A stretch of DNA of 64,000 bases from Mucilaginibacter sp. MD40 (GCF_002288635.1 NZ_NRSW01000001.1:781079-845078), one strand, 5' to 3'. Positions 52,590 to 62,253 are shown, counted from the stretch's first letter. A program made the numbers and translations. The notes: generated from the sequence alone by a model not told the origin.

Positions 52590-54140
52590 TTGATAAAAGA
52601 ATTAATTATCGATTCATCCCCCAACGGGGCTACTATTGCATTATTACAGGATAAACAACTTGTAGAACTCCATAAAGAGCAGATCACCAATAATTATACT
52701 GTTGGAGATATTTATTTGGGCCGCATTAAAAAAATTATGCCGAGCCTGAACGCTGCTTTTGTGGACGTAGGCTATGAGAAGGACGCCTTTTTGCATTACC
52801 TTGATTTGGGGCCACAGGTGCAAAGCCTGATAAAGCTTACCAAGCAAGTACGTAGCGGTGGGTATCAATCGAAGCTTTTAGATAACTTTAAGCTTGAGGC
52901 CGATATTAACAAGGCTGGCAAGATCTCTGAAGTGTTATCTAAAGGAATGCTTTTACCTGTACAAATAGCCAAAGAACCTATTTCAACAAAGGGGCCAAGG
53001 CTAAGTTCCGACCTGTCAATAGCAGGGCGGTATGTTGTACTGGTGCCTTTTTCTGAGGTAATATCTATCTCCAAAAAAATCAAAAGCAACACGGAGCGTA
53101 ACCGCCTGCGTAAGGTGGTTGAAAGCATAAAGCCCAAACATTTCGGTGTAATTATTCGCACTGTATCTGAAGGGAAAGGCGTACAGGAATTGCAAAAGGA
53201 CCTGTTAGACCTCATCTCTAAATGGGAGACCTTTGTAACCAAACTGCATGGCACCGAGCCTTCTAAAAAGGTATTGGGCGAAATTGGCCGTACATCAACT
53301 ATCCTAAGGGATATTTTAAATCCCGACTTCCAGCATATTTATGTGAATGAGCAAAGTATGTTTGAAGAGGTGAAATCTTATATACATGAGATATCGCCTG
53401 ATCTGGAGAATATTGTACGCCTGCACAAGGGAAAAGAGGTGATTTTTGAGCACCACGGCATTGAAAAACAGATAAAATCAGCCTTTGGCAAAACGGTTAA
53501 TCTGGCAGGTGGCGCTTACCTGGTTATTGAGCATACCGAAGCACTGCACGTTATTGACGTAAACAGCGGCAACCGTACAGCCAACAAAGAGAACCAGGAG
53601 GAAAATGCGTTCCAGGTGAACAAAGAGGCTGCCCGTGAAATTGCACGCCAGCTACGCCTGCGCGATATGGGCGGCATTGTGGTGGTTGATTTTATTGACA
53701 TGCACAAGCCCACCAACCGTAAAGAGCTTTTTGATTATTTGAAGGCCGAAATGAGCCATGACAGGGCCAAACACACCATTTTGCCACCAAGCAAATTTGG
53801 GTTGGTGCAGATAACGCGCCAGCGCGTGCGCCCCGAAATGAATATTGTTACAACCGAGGTTTGCCCTACTTGTAACGGTACAGGCACCATAAGGCCAACC
53901 ATTTTGCTATTAGATGATATTGAAAACAATTTCAATTACATTCTGGAAGAGCAGAACGAGAAAAATATTACCCTTTGTGTACACCCGTACATTGAGGCTT
54001 ACATTAAAAAAGGCTTATTCAACCGCCAGATGAAATGGTATTTCAAATATGGCCAATGGATAAAGGTAAAAAGTAACCCTGCCTACCAGATCACCGAGTT
54101 CAGGTTTTTCTCTGGTAAGGACGAAGAAATAAAGCTATAG
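52590..54140 (+). CDS. rng: ribonuclease E/G family protein
   Basis: These 516 residues contain an S1 domain at about 35-130 (VGDIYLGRIKKIMPSLNAAFVD) and the catalytic DNase I-like core, with LHVIDVNSGN and DMGGIVVVDFIDM supplying the metal-binding Asp pair. The zinc-link cysteines lie in CPTCNGTGTI. The start must be the TTG at 52590 (ttgATAAAAGAA): the only nearby ATG (52578) runs into a stop after two codons, and homologues begin MxKELIIxSxP. It processes rRNA and decays mRNA. Confidence 0.93.
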   Translation: MIKELIIDSSPNGATIALLQDKQLVELHKEQITNNYTVGDIYLGRIKKIMPSLNAAFVDVGYEKDAFLHYLDLGPQVQSLIKLTKQVRSGGYQSKLLDNFKLEADINKAGKISEVLSKGMLLPVQIAKEPISTKGPRLSSDLSIAGRYVVLVPFSEVISISKKIKSNTERNRLRKVVESIKPKHFGVIIRTVSEGKGVQELQKDLLDLISKWETFVTKLHGTEPSKKVLGEIGRTSTILRDILNPDFQHIYVNEQSMFEEVKSYIHEISPDLENIVRLHKGKEVIFEHHGIEKQIKSAFGKTVNLAGGAYLVIEHTEALHVIDVNSGNRTANKENQEENAFQVNKEAAREIARQLRLRDMGGIVVVDFIDMHKPTNRKELFDYLKAEMSHDRAKHTILPPSKFGLVQITRQRVRPEMNIVTTEVCPTCNGTGTIRPTILLLDDIENNFNYILEEQNEKNITLCVHPYIEAYIKKGLFNRQMKWYFKYGQWIKVKSNPAYQITEFRFFSGKDEEIKL

Positions 54141-54184
54141 TATTGATATGCAATTTGCCGCCAGGCAGATGCGCAGATGAAGGA

Positions 54185-54221
54185 AAGAGCAGCTATTTTA
54201 GAAATAGCTGCTCTTTTTTAT
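54185..54221 (+). terminator. terminator after rng, abutting the MafI-type gene
   Basis: AGAGCAGCTATTT pairs perfectly with AAATAGCTGCTCT around a 3-base loop, with T5-6. The next ATG is only about 9 bases away. Confidence 0.9.
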
Positions 54222-54229
54222 ATTAGATT

Positions 54230-54496
54230 ATGTTCAACACCAAACTCAAATCGTCAATTAATGAAATTATTACGAAGGCCTCTTTATTCGGCCTTCCTCA
54301 GAAGGACGTTGATATAGCCTATGAATACATTAATTATAATGAACATGGACTTGCTATTAAACATATTGCAGATCAATTATTTGAGTTTGACATTAAGATA
54401 GATGAGCCTTTTTATCATTCCATTATTTCTATAGCTGATAAAATGACAATGGAGAAAATCCAATTGGATTTTCTTAAAAATTTGGTCGAAGAATAA
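54230..54496 (+). CDS. MafI-family-like immunity protein, orphan
   Basis: These 88 residues are acidic and helical. DVDIAYEYINYNEHGLAIKH followed by IADQLFEFDIKIDEPFYHSI matches the MafI-type pattern of immunity proteins against polymorphic toxins (a helix with E-W/H-GLA, then a DQLYEY-like stretch). The family call is by eye. No toxin ORF lies next to it. It is AT-rich and sits against the rng terminator; TATATTAG three bases before the ATG may be its -7 element. Confidence 0.68.
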   Translation: MFNTKLKSSINEIITKASLFGLPQKDVDIAYEYINYNEHGLAIKHIADQLFEFDIKIDEPFYHSIISIADKMTMEKIQLDFLKNLVEE

Positions 54497-54775
54497 TTAT
54501 CCAAGAAACATCACCGTTCCGTCACGCCGAATTTATTTCGCCATGACAGACGGTTTAATTAGTATGTTAGACCGTTGCCTGCACTACCTCGCGTATAAAG
54601 AGAATAAACTAACCTAAAGCCCCGCTCTGTTTTTTTGAAAACGCGAAAGTAAAAGCTAATTATGTAGAAAAACTGAAATCGGACAACCATTCTATCAAAA
54701 AAATCAATTCATAATTTGTCTAATTATCAATACCTTATGCCAAAAACATATGCTTTGTTTTCCGGTATTTAAGCT
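54497..54775. other. 279-base gene-free gap with palindromic repeat
   Basis: No ORF or RNA gene is recognised. 54519-54552 holds a CGTCACGCCGAATTTATTTCG-type imperfect palindrome (CGTCA..TGACAGACG outside, CGAA-TTTA-TTCG inside), of the kind dispersed between genes in this phylum. The rest is AT-rich and must carry the promoter of the VIT-family gene. Confidence 0.5.
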
Positions 54776-55285
54776 ATGTCATTGAAAAAAACGAGAACGG
54801 ATAAGAGCGATGCTCAATATGTATTACAAAAGGTTCAACCGGCCTTATTGGGCCTTATGGATGGATCTGTATCAACCCTGGCCCCGCTATTTGCGGCGGC
54901 TGGTCTTACACACCAGGCGCATAAGGCTTTCTTTGTAGGCCTTGCCGCATCACTTGGTGCCGGCATCAGCATGGGCTTAGCCGAAGCTTTGTCTGACGAT
55001 GGAAAAGTTACCGGGCGCGGAAGTCCCGTATCGAGGGGTATTATTACCGGAGTTGCCACCACTATTGGTGGCATGTTACACACCTTACCTTTTTTGATAA
55101 GCGACATCAGTTCTGCATTGCATTTGGCTTACGGGGTGGTAGCTATCGAATTAGTAGTAATTGCAATGATCCGGTATAAGTTTATGAAGTCGCCTTTGTG
55201 GTCAACCATTTTACAAGTTATAGTTGGTGGGGCTATTGTTTTCTTCTTAGGTGTATGGTTAGGCAAATTAGGTATTAGCGATTAG
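54776..55285 (+). CDS. VIT-family membrane protein
   Basis: These 169 residues have about four to five helices. [19 protein letters not shown] and [21 protein letters not shown] match the first two helices of the VIT1/CCC1 family of Fe/Mn transporters. The cytosolic metal-binding insert of plant VIT1 is replaced by a short GRGSPVSRG loop. It is followed after 73 bases by the Nramp-like gene in the same direction, suggesting a joint metal-handling role. Confidence 0.8.
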   Translation: MSLKKTRTDKSDAQYVLQKVQPALLGLMDGSVSTLAPLFAAAGLTHQAHKAFFVGLAASLGAGISMGLAEALSDDGKVTGRGSPVSRGIITGVATTIGGMLHTLPFLISDISSALHLAYGVVAIELVVIAMIRYKFMKSPLWSTILQVIVGGAIVFFLGVWLGKLGISD

Positions 55286-55358
55286 ATTAAACTTTTAATT
55301 TGGTGGCTTCTAAACCATAACTTCGTCAACTGATAAGTCCTTCAACATCTTGCATTTT

Positions 55359-56660
55359 ATGAAGCCGAAAAAAATCAGACCCGCTAAAAAAAGTAAGTTC
55401 CTGAAATTTTTATCGATTTTGGGTCCCGGCCTCACTACGGGAGCGGCAGACGATGACCCTTCTGGTATAGCAACCTATTCGCAAACGGGCGCCCAGTTTG
55501 GGTACGGCCAGTTATGGACAGCGCTCTACATGCTGCCATTTATGATCGCGGTACAAGAAGCCTGCGCCAGAATAGGCCTGGTAACCGGGAAAGGGATATG
55601 CGCCGTTGTAAAAACGCATTATAGTAAAAGCGTGTTATACACAGTTGTAGGGCTGGTGGTTATTGCTAATGTTATTAACATTGGTGCAGATATTGGCGCT
55701 ATGGCTTCAGCCGCGCAACTCTTGATCCCCGCCCCGTTCCTTTTACTAACGTTGGTTTTTACAGTCACTATTCTCCTGCTGGAAATATTTACCAGTTACC
55801 GGGTATACTCTAAAATATTAAAATGGCTTGCCGTTACATTATTGGCCTATCCTATTACTCTGTTTATTGTTCACCAACCCTGGGCAACTATACTTAAAGC
55901 GAGTGTTATTCCGCATTTTGAATTTAGCTTTACCTTTCTGTTTATTATTACAGGTGTATTTGGCACTACCATTTCACCTTATATGTTTTTTTGGGAAGCC
56001 TCCCAGGAGGTAGAAGAACAACGCGAAGAAGGCCGGATTTTTCATGGCAAACCTCAGGTAAGCTGGATCCATATAAAAAAGATGCGGTTAGATAACGGGT
56101 TCGGGATGATTTTTTCTGAATTTGCCACCTGGAGCATTATTGTAGTGGCCGGCACTGTTTTGCACAACAGTGGTGTAAAAGATGTAAAAACCGCGGCCGA
56201 CGCAGCTAAGGCCTTAGAGCCGCTGGTAAATAGCTTCCCCAATGCAGGTTTCCTTGCCAAGCTTATATTTTCTGTTGGTATTATTGGTTTAGGGCTTCTT
56301 GCAGTGCCTGTCCTGTCCGGCTCTGCGGCATACGCGGTTTGCGAAGCTTTTCAATGGAAATCGGGGCTCAATTTAAAGTTCAAACGCGCTCCTGCATTTT
56401 ACACAGTAATTTGTGTAGCCACTATTGTCGGGCTGCTCATTAACTTTATTGGCATTGACCCTGTAAAGGCCTTGGTTTATGCCGCGGTGTTAAATGGGGT
56501 AGCTGCAGTTCCGCTGTTGTTTTTGATCGTCAGGATCGCTAACAACGAGAAAATTATGGGGCAGTATAAAAATGGTTTGCTGGCTAAATTGCTGCTCTGG
56601 ATCACCTTTTTTGTAATGGGCGGTGCGGCACTCGCCATGTTTTACACTATTTTAAAATAG
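55359..56660 (+). CDS. Nramp-like divalent cation transporter, atypical metal site
   Basis: These 433 residues start from the ATG at 55359 and have about 11 helices. The fold follows Nramp, but helix 1 reads DDDPSGIATYSQTGAQFGYG (Asp33-Pro-Ser-Gly instead of DPGN). The helix 6 site reads TTISPYMFFWEASQEVEE instead of the Met-Pro-His motif. Both changes are those of the Nramp-related clade described for Mg2+ and Mn2+ (NRMT-like); the assignment is by memory of motifs. It is downstream of the VIT-family gene. Confidence 0.85.
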   Translation: MKPKKIRPAKKSKFLKFLSILGPGLTTGAADDDPSGIATYSQTGAQFGYGQLWTALYMLPFMIAVQEACARIGLVTGKGICAVVKTHYSKSVLYTVVGLVVIANVINIGADIGAMASAAQLLIPAPFLLLTLVFTVTILLLEIFTSYRVYSKILKWLAVTLLAYPITLFIVHQPWATILKASVIPHFEFSFTFLFIITGVFGTTISPYMFFWEASQEVEEQREEGRIFHGKPQVSWIHIKKMRLDNGFGMIFSEFATWSIIVVAGTVLHNSGVKDVKTAADAAKALEPLVNSFPNAGFLAKLIFSVGIIGLGLLAVPVLSGSAAYAVCEAFQWKSGLNLKFKRAPAFYTVICVATIVGLLINFIGIDPVKALVYAAVLNGVAAVPLLFLIVRIANNEKIMGQYKNGLLAKLLLWITFFVMGGAALAMFYTILK

Positions 56661-56712
56661 CGCTGTTTCATTAAGTTATAGATTGTCAAATCTCTTGCGT
56701 AAGGGAGAAAAT

Positions 56713-56750
56713 GCAAGCAGGCACCTTTCTGTTAAAAGGTGCTTGCTCGC
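56713..56750 (-). terminator. terminator after czcB-like gene
   Basis: GCACCTTT pairs with AAAGGTGC around 6 bases; minus-strand exit GCATTTTC. It lies between the Nramp-like and convergent czcB-like genes. Confidence 0.55.
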
Positions 56751-56758
56751 GTTTCGCA

Positions 56759-57889
56759 TTATTCTGCCTTGTTTTTTAACATCATTAGTAACGAATATGC
56801 CCCTTTGGTTACAAATCTGTCGCCGTCTGTATGCGACACATCTATCCTGCTGTATCCGTTTGGTAACTGCTCGTTTTTCACCTCAACCATTTCATAAGTT
56901 TTATCGCCGGCAACTTTAAATACATACGTTTTGCCTTCAAAATCAACAACAGCTTCTGCCGGCAGCGTATTGGCAACGATGTTTTTTACCTCTACTTCAG
57001 CATTCATATAAGTACCGGGAACGAGGGTTTTATCATAAGTTTCAAAATGACAATGTACATCGGCCGCACGATCTGCGGACAGGTCATGACCTATAAGAAG
57101 AATTTTACAATCATATTTTTTACCTGGATTATTGTTGGTATAAGCCAACACCTGTTGCCCCAATTGTAACTTACTCAAGTCTTTTTCAAATACCTTTAAA
57201 GCCAGGTGTATATCCGTAGGATTAACCAGTTCAAACAGTACGTCCGTAGGCGACACATATTTACCGATGTTAATGTTAACCTTTGATACGAAACCATCAA
57301 TTGGAGAATGAATGTTTACGCTCCTTTCGATATGCCCTTCATTGATCCGCCCCGGATCGATCCCCGCAAGGCGTAGCTTTTCTGCCAAAGTGGTTACCAA
57401 TATACGGTCGGCACGATAATCGCTTTCGGCCTGTTGGGTCACCTTATCACTGGCTGCCTGGCTGGCATTAAGTTCTTTCTGGCGCTGGTAGTCTTTTGCT
57501 AAAACACTCATTTTGGCTTTAGCCGTAAGATAATCCTGCTGGAGTTGGATATATTGCTGATCTTCGATCACAGCGATTGTTTCACCTTTTTTGACGTGCA
57601 TACCCGGCAGCAGGTTGGTAGATTTCAGGTATCCACCCAATGGCACACTCACAGAAACCATATTTTGTGGCGGAACATCTATCTTTCCGCTTAACTTAAG
57701 CGTTCCAGAGATCTCTCTTTGCACCATGTCGCCGGTTTCAATACCTGCATTGCGCAGTTGTGCTTCTGTTAGCTTAACCGTGTTTTGATTTACAGCACCG
57801 GATGGGGTCTTTTCATCCGCAGTCTGTTTTTTATCGCCGCAGGCACCTAGTAAAAAAACTGCAGCGATTATAAATATATTGGCTTTCAT
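56759..57889 (-). CDS. RND efflux periplasmic adaptor, CzcB/CusB type lipoprotein
   Basis: These 376 residues have a lipoprotein signal ending GACG (Cys17). The order of barrel, lipoyl and hairpin domains is normal for a membrane-fusion protein: VPLGGYLKSTNLLPGMHVKKGETIAVIEDQ (first lipoyl half), coiled hairpin about 125-185, HSPIDGFVSKVNINIGKYVS (second half), then the beta-barrel. No His-rich metal tail is seen. It follows the czcA fusion gene by 11 bases; its partners are encoded there. Confidence 0.9.
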   Translation of the reverse strand: MKANIFIIAAVFLLGACGDKKQTADEKTPSGAVNQNTVKLTEAQLRNAGIETGDMVQREISGTLKLSGKIDVPPQNMVSVSVPLGGYLKSTNLLPGMHVKKGETIAVIEDQQYIQLQQDYLTAKAKMSVLAKDYQRQKELNASQAASDKVTQQAESDYRADRILVTTLAEKLRLAGIDPGRINEGHIERSVNIHSPIDGFVSKVNINIGKYVSPTDVLFELVNPTDIHLALKVFEKDLSKLQLGQQVLAYTNNNPGKKYDCKILLIGHDLSADRAADVHCHFETYDKTLVPGTYMNAEVEVKNIVANTLPAEAVVDFEGKTYVFKVAGDKTYEMVEVKNEQLPNGYSRIDVSHTDGDRFVTKGAYSLLMMLKNKAE

Positions 57890-57900
57890 GTACTTTCAAA

Positions 57901-60900
57901 TTAATTATTAGTGATGTAGTTTAGTTGTATGGTAGCCTCGTTCAATTTTTTGAGCGCATCAGCATACTCATTACGTATATTAATTGCCTGGGTAGTAACC
58001 TGTACCCATTCCAGATAGTTAATGGTACCTGCGGCTAGCTGTTTGTTAGCGGTACTACTTATAAGGTCAGCATTTTTTAGATACTTTGACTCAAATGCCG
58101 CTACGTTATCTAATGCCGCCTGGTAACGTTCACGCGCCACAGCAAATTCTGTTTTAAAACTTTGCATACCGGTTTGGTAAGTTTCTGCCGCAATTTGGCG
58201 GTTAATACGTGCGGCATTTATACGGCCACGCTGCCCGCCGGAAAACAAAGGTATTCCTACTCCCACTAAAACCGAGTTAAAACGATAAGCCCCATTATAA
58301 AAACGATCATCAGCACCAAGCCCCTTAATACTGCTATTGGCATAACCAATAGACAGATCAGGCAGCAACTTGCTTTTTTCCAGTTTCCATGACGCATTTG
58401 CTGTCTCCTGCTGCTGGGCAAGCATTTGCAGCGCAGGGTGACGGATAACGCCCAGGGTATCGGCATCGGTTATTACGGGTGCGGTTATTTTTAATGCGCT
58501 ATCAGGGCCGAAGGCTGTTTCGGTATTAAGCAGTAACTGAAATTGTAATTGTAATACTATCCTGTCTTGCTTAAGCTGGTTCTGCTGCATCTCAAGCTGC
58601 GCCAGTAATGCTTCTGCACTACTTTTTTCCAACACATTAGTTTCGCCTTTACTCAGGCGTAACTGCGCACGGTTATAAAAAGCCCGGTATAAACTATCTG
58701 TATAATTTAACAAACGCTGCTTTTGATTAAGGAATAGGAGCGCTGTATAGACCTGCCCGACCTGTCTTTTTAATTCGGTTTCTTTTACAGCCGTGTTTAA
58801 AACAGCAGTTTTCCATTCCTGCTTAAGTAAATCCTTTTGCCTTGCGTATACGGTAGGGAAAGCGAAAGATTGATTAATGGAAAGACGCGTATCCGTGTAA
58901 GCGCTGTTGATCTGCCCAATATCTGCCGATACATTGGTTTGCGGCAAAGTAGCTCCGCTTTTGATCAACAATTGCTGATATTTTGCCTTTAACTGCTCAT
59001 TTTTTATCTGGCGGTTGTTTTTGAGCGCCGTGTCTGTAGCTGCCTTTAAACTGATAGGTACCTGTGCTGAAGCATTATTACCAATGGCGGTAAACCCTAC
59101 AATCAAAAAAAGTGCAATTGTTCCTGGCGCTTTAGCCTTGATACCTTTTTCAAAAATCACATATAACACAGGGAGCACAAACAGCGTCAAAAATGTAGCA
59201 ATCAACAAGCCACCAATCACTACTGTAGCCAAAGGCCGCTGCACTTCGGCACCGGCGCCGTTACTTACGGCCATTGGTAAAAACCCGAGTGACGCCACAA
59301 ACGCGGTCATCAACACCGGTCGTAGCCGTACTTTGGTTCCCATTAATACAACGCGTTTCAGGTCATTCATTCCCGATTTTCTGAGTTGATTAAACTCAGC
59401 AATTAGTACAATACCGTTAAGCACCGCCACACCAAATAAGGCAATAAACCCAACACCGGCACTGATACTAAACGGCATTCCGCGCAAAGCCAAAAATAAA
59501 ATACCGCCAATAGCGGATAGCGGGATAGCCGAATAGATGAGCAAACCTTGCTTAACGGAGTTGAATGCAAAATATAACAACACAAAGATGAGCAGCAACG
59601 ATACCGGCACAGCTATCATAAGCCGCTGCTTAGCCGCGTTAAGATTTTCAAATGCACCGCCATAGGTAACATAATAGCCTGTAGGAAGCTTCAATTCCCG
59701 GTCGGCCTTAGCCTTTAATTCTTGTACAATGCTTTCCACATCACGCCCCCGTACATTAAACCCTACTACAATACGCCTTTTAGCATCCTCACGCTGGATT
59801 TGGTTAGGCCCGTTCTGTATTGCCACGTTAGCCAGCTGATATAGCGGCACCTGTATACCGGCGGGGGTTGCAATCAGTAAATTTTGTATATCTCTCAGAT
59901 CTTTCTTTTGTTCGCCGCTTACACGTACCACCACATCAAAGCGCTTCTCGCCCTCGTACAACATACCGGCCCTTTGCCCGGCCAGTGCTGTATTGATGGT
60001 TTTGTTTACCTCATCAATGTTTAACCCATATTGAGCAATGGCATTACGGTTATAATCTACCACAACCTGCGGTACACCGCCAACGGCTTCCACATAAAGG
60101 TTTTTAGCGCCATTTACCGTACTGATGATCTTGCCTAAGCGGTTAGCATAGTGGGCCAGTGTATCCATGTCCTCGCCAAATATTTTGCAAACCACATCCT
60201 GGCGTGCGCCGGTCATCAGCTCATTAAAGCGCATTTGTACAGGGAATTGAAACCCGGCTGTAATCCCCGGAATGGCTTCAAGCGCAGTCCCCATTTTTTG
60301 TGACAGCTCAGTAAACGTCTTGGCAGAGGTCCATTGTGCCTTTGGTTTCAAAATAACCATCATATCGCTGGCATCCATCGGCATAGGGTCTGTCGGTACT
60401 TCGCCGCTGCCTATCTTGGTCACTACTTTTTCCACTTCAGGAAATTTTACCTTTAGCAAATGCGCGGCTTTCTGTGTATTGGCTATCGTAGTATTAAGGT
60501 TGCTACCGGTTAGCACCCGGGTATCTACAGCAAAATCTCCTTCCTCAAGTGCCGGAATAAACTCACCGCCCAAGGTAGTTAGCACCATCACGGCAGCAAT
60601 AAACAGCCCGGCTACCACCATTACTACTGTTTTAGGAAACCCCAATACTTTTTGCAACGCATGCTGGTAAGCATGTTCTATTTTAGCCATCACACGGTCA
60701 GATAAGTTGGGAGCGTGTTTGATTTTCTTACTTAAAAAAACGGCGCTCATCATGGGTATGTAGGTTAGCGATAGTAAAAAAGCCCCGAGTAAGGCAAAGG
60801 CAACCGTTTGGGCCATGGGTTTGAACATTTTACCTTCGATACCCTGTAAAGTGAAAATGGGCAGATAAACCACCAGAATAATGATCTGCCCAAAAACCGC

Positions 60901-62253
60901 GCTGTTCATCATTTTCCCGGCCGATTCTTTTACCTCCGCATCCATTTGCGACTGCTCCAACTTATTGATGGTTGCAAAATGCTTGCTATGGCTAAGTTTA
61001 TGCATAACTGCCTCTACAATGATGACTGCACCATCTACTATCAGCCCGAAATCAAGGGCCCCAAGGCTCATGAGGTTACCACTTACGCCAAACAGGTTCA
61101 TCATAATAACAGCAAACAGCATTGCCAGCGGGATAACGGATGCGACTAACAGACCTGCGCGCAGGTTACCCAAAAAGATCACCAGTACAAAGATGACTAT
61201 CAGGGCGCCTTCCATCAGGTTATGCTCTACGGTGCCAATGGCGTTGTTCACCATTTTTGTCCGGTCCAGAAAAGGCTCGATCATTATACCTTCCGGCAAC
61301 GTCTTTTGTATCAACGCAACCCTGTCTTTTACATTTTTAATTACTTCGCTGCTGTTAGCGCCTTTTAGCATCATTACTATAGCGCCGGCAACTTCGCCCT
61401 GGTCATTATAGCACATAGCTCCATAGCGGGTGGCATATCCAGTGCGCACTTCGGCAACATCGCGAATAAATAATGGCTGCCCGCCGGTAATCGGTTTGAT
61501 GATGGTATTACTGATGTCATCGACAGACTTGAATAGTCCTTGTGTGCGTATATACAGTACAGTTGGCCCCTTTTCAATGTAAGCCCCGCCTGTGTTATTG
61601 TTGTTACGCTCTACAGCGTTAAATACATCGCTGATAGTAAGACCGTGCGATTGCAGGATACCCGGATTTACTTCAACACTGTATTGTTTAAGTTTACCGC
61701 CAAAACTGCTTACTTCGGCTACGCCCTTTACCCCAAGCAATTGCCGTCGTACAATCCAGTCCTGAATTGTGCGCAGCTGCATAGCGTTGTATTTATTTTC
61801 ATAGCCAGGTTTAGGCCTCACTACATATTGGTAGATCTCGCCCAGCCCAGTACTTACAGGGCCAAGTTCCGGGATGCCTACCCCTTGCGGGATATCTGCC
61901 TGCACTTTTTGGAGGCGTTCGGCAACCTGCTGCCGGGCCCAATAAATATCCGTGCCATCGTCAAATACAATAGTAACCAGCGACAGGCCGAAGCGCGAAA
62001 AACTCCGGATCTCTTTCATGCCGGGGATGTTGGTATTGGCTTGTTCTATGGGATAGGTAACCAGGCGCTCAATGTCGGTAGCGCCGAATGATGGCGCAAG
62101 CGTAATTACCTGTACCTGGTTATTGGTAATATCAGGCACGGCATCAATAGGTAAACGGTTGAGTTGGAAAATGCCGAACCCGATAAGTGCTATGAGAAAA
62201 AGCCCCACAATGAGCTTATTCCTCACAGAAAATTCAATAATTCTGTTAAGCAT
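57901..62253 (-). CDS. CzcA/CusA-family RND pump fused to TolC-like outer-membrane factor
   Basis: These 1450 residues make a fusion. Residues 1-1040 are a heavy-metal RND pump: 12 helices, with LGALDFGLIVDGAVIIVEAV carrying the proton-relay Asp401, Asp407 and Glu414 of HME-RND proteins. Residues about 1041-1063 contain a hydrophobic stretch ending NNASAQV that looks like a cleavable signal peptide. Residues 1065-1450 are a CzcC/TolC-type factor with the two repeats of long helices and VGVGIPLFSGGQRGRINAAR. It exports divalent metals such as Co/Zn/Cd or Cu/Ag (substrate unknown). Adaptor czcB follows. Confidence 0.93.
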   Translation of the reverse strand: MLNRIIEFSVRNKLIVGLFLIALIGFGIFQLNRLPIDAVPDITNNQVQVITLAPSFGATDIERLVTYPIEQANTNIPGMKEIRSFSRFGLSLVTIVFDDGTDIYWARQQVAERLQKVQADIPQGVGIPELGPVSTGLGEIYQYVVRPKPGYENKYNAMQLRTIQDWIVRRQLLGVKGVAEVSSFGGKLKQYSVEVNPGILQSHGLTISDVFNAVERNNNNTGGAYIEKGPTVLYIRTQGLFKSVDDISNTIIKPITGGQPLFIRDVAEVRTGYATRYGAMCYNDQGEVAGAIVMMLKGANSSEVIKNVKDRVALIQKTLPEGIMIEPFLDRTKMVNNAIGTVEHNLMEGALIVIFVLVIFLGNLRAGLLVASVIPLAMLFAVIMMNLFGVSGNLMSLGALDFGLIVDGAVIIVEAVMHKLSHSKHFATINKLEQSQMDAEVKESAGKMMNSAVFGQIIILVVYLPIFTLQGIEGKMFKPMAQTVAFALLGAFLLSLTYIPMMSAVFLSKKIKHAPNLSDRVMAKIEHAYQHALQKVLGFPKTVVMVVAGLFIAAVMVLTTLGGEFIPALEEGDFAVDTRVLTGSNLNTTIANTQKAAHLLKVKFPEVEKVVTKIGSGEVPTDPMPMDASDMMVILKPKAQWTSAKTFTELSQKMGTALEAIPGITAGFQFPVQMRFNELMTGARQDVVCKIFGEDMDTLAHYANRLGKIISTVNGAKNLYVEAVGGVPQVVVDYNRNAIAQYGLNIDEVNKTINTALAGQRAGMLYEGEKRFDVVVRVSGEQKKDLRDIQNLLIATPAGIQVPLYQLANVAIQNGPNQIQREDAKRRIVVGFNVRGRDVESIVQELKAKADRELKLPTGYYVTYGGAFENLNAAKQRLMIAVPVSLLLIFVLLYFAFNSVKQGLLIYSAIPLSAIGGILFLALRGMPFSISAGVGFIALFGVAVLNGIVLIAEFNQLRKSGMNDLKRVVLMGTKVRLRPVLMTAFVASLGFLPMAVSNGAGAEVQRPLATVVIGGLLIATFLTLFVLPVLYVIFEKGIKAKAPGTIALFLIVGFTAIGNNASAQVPISLKAATDTALKNNRQIKNEQLKAKYQQLLIKSGATLPQTNVSADIGQINSAYTDTRLSINQSFAFPTVYARQKDLLKQEWKTAVLNTAVKETELKRQVGQVYTALLFLNQKQRLLNYTDSLYRAFYNRAQLRLSKGETNVLEKSSAEALLAQLEMQQNQLKQDRIVLQLQFQLLLNTETAFGPDSALKITAPVITDADTLGVIRHPALQMLAQQQETANASWKLEKSKLLPDLSIGYANSSIKGLGADDRFYNGAYRFNSVLVGVGIPLFSGGQRGRINAARINRQIAAETYQTGMQSFKTEFAVARERYQAALDNVAAFESKYLKNADLISSTANKQLAAGTINYLEWVQVTTQAINIRNEYADALKKLNEATIQLNYITNN

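Noticed and set aside
61540..62091. 183-codon plus-strand ORF inside czcA
   Set aside because: It is the reverse complement of a strongly conserved RND coding frame, with no promoter or recognisable product.
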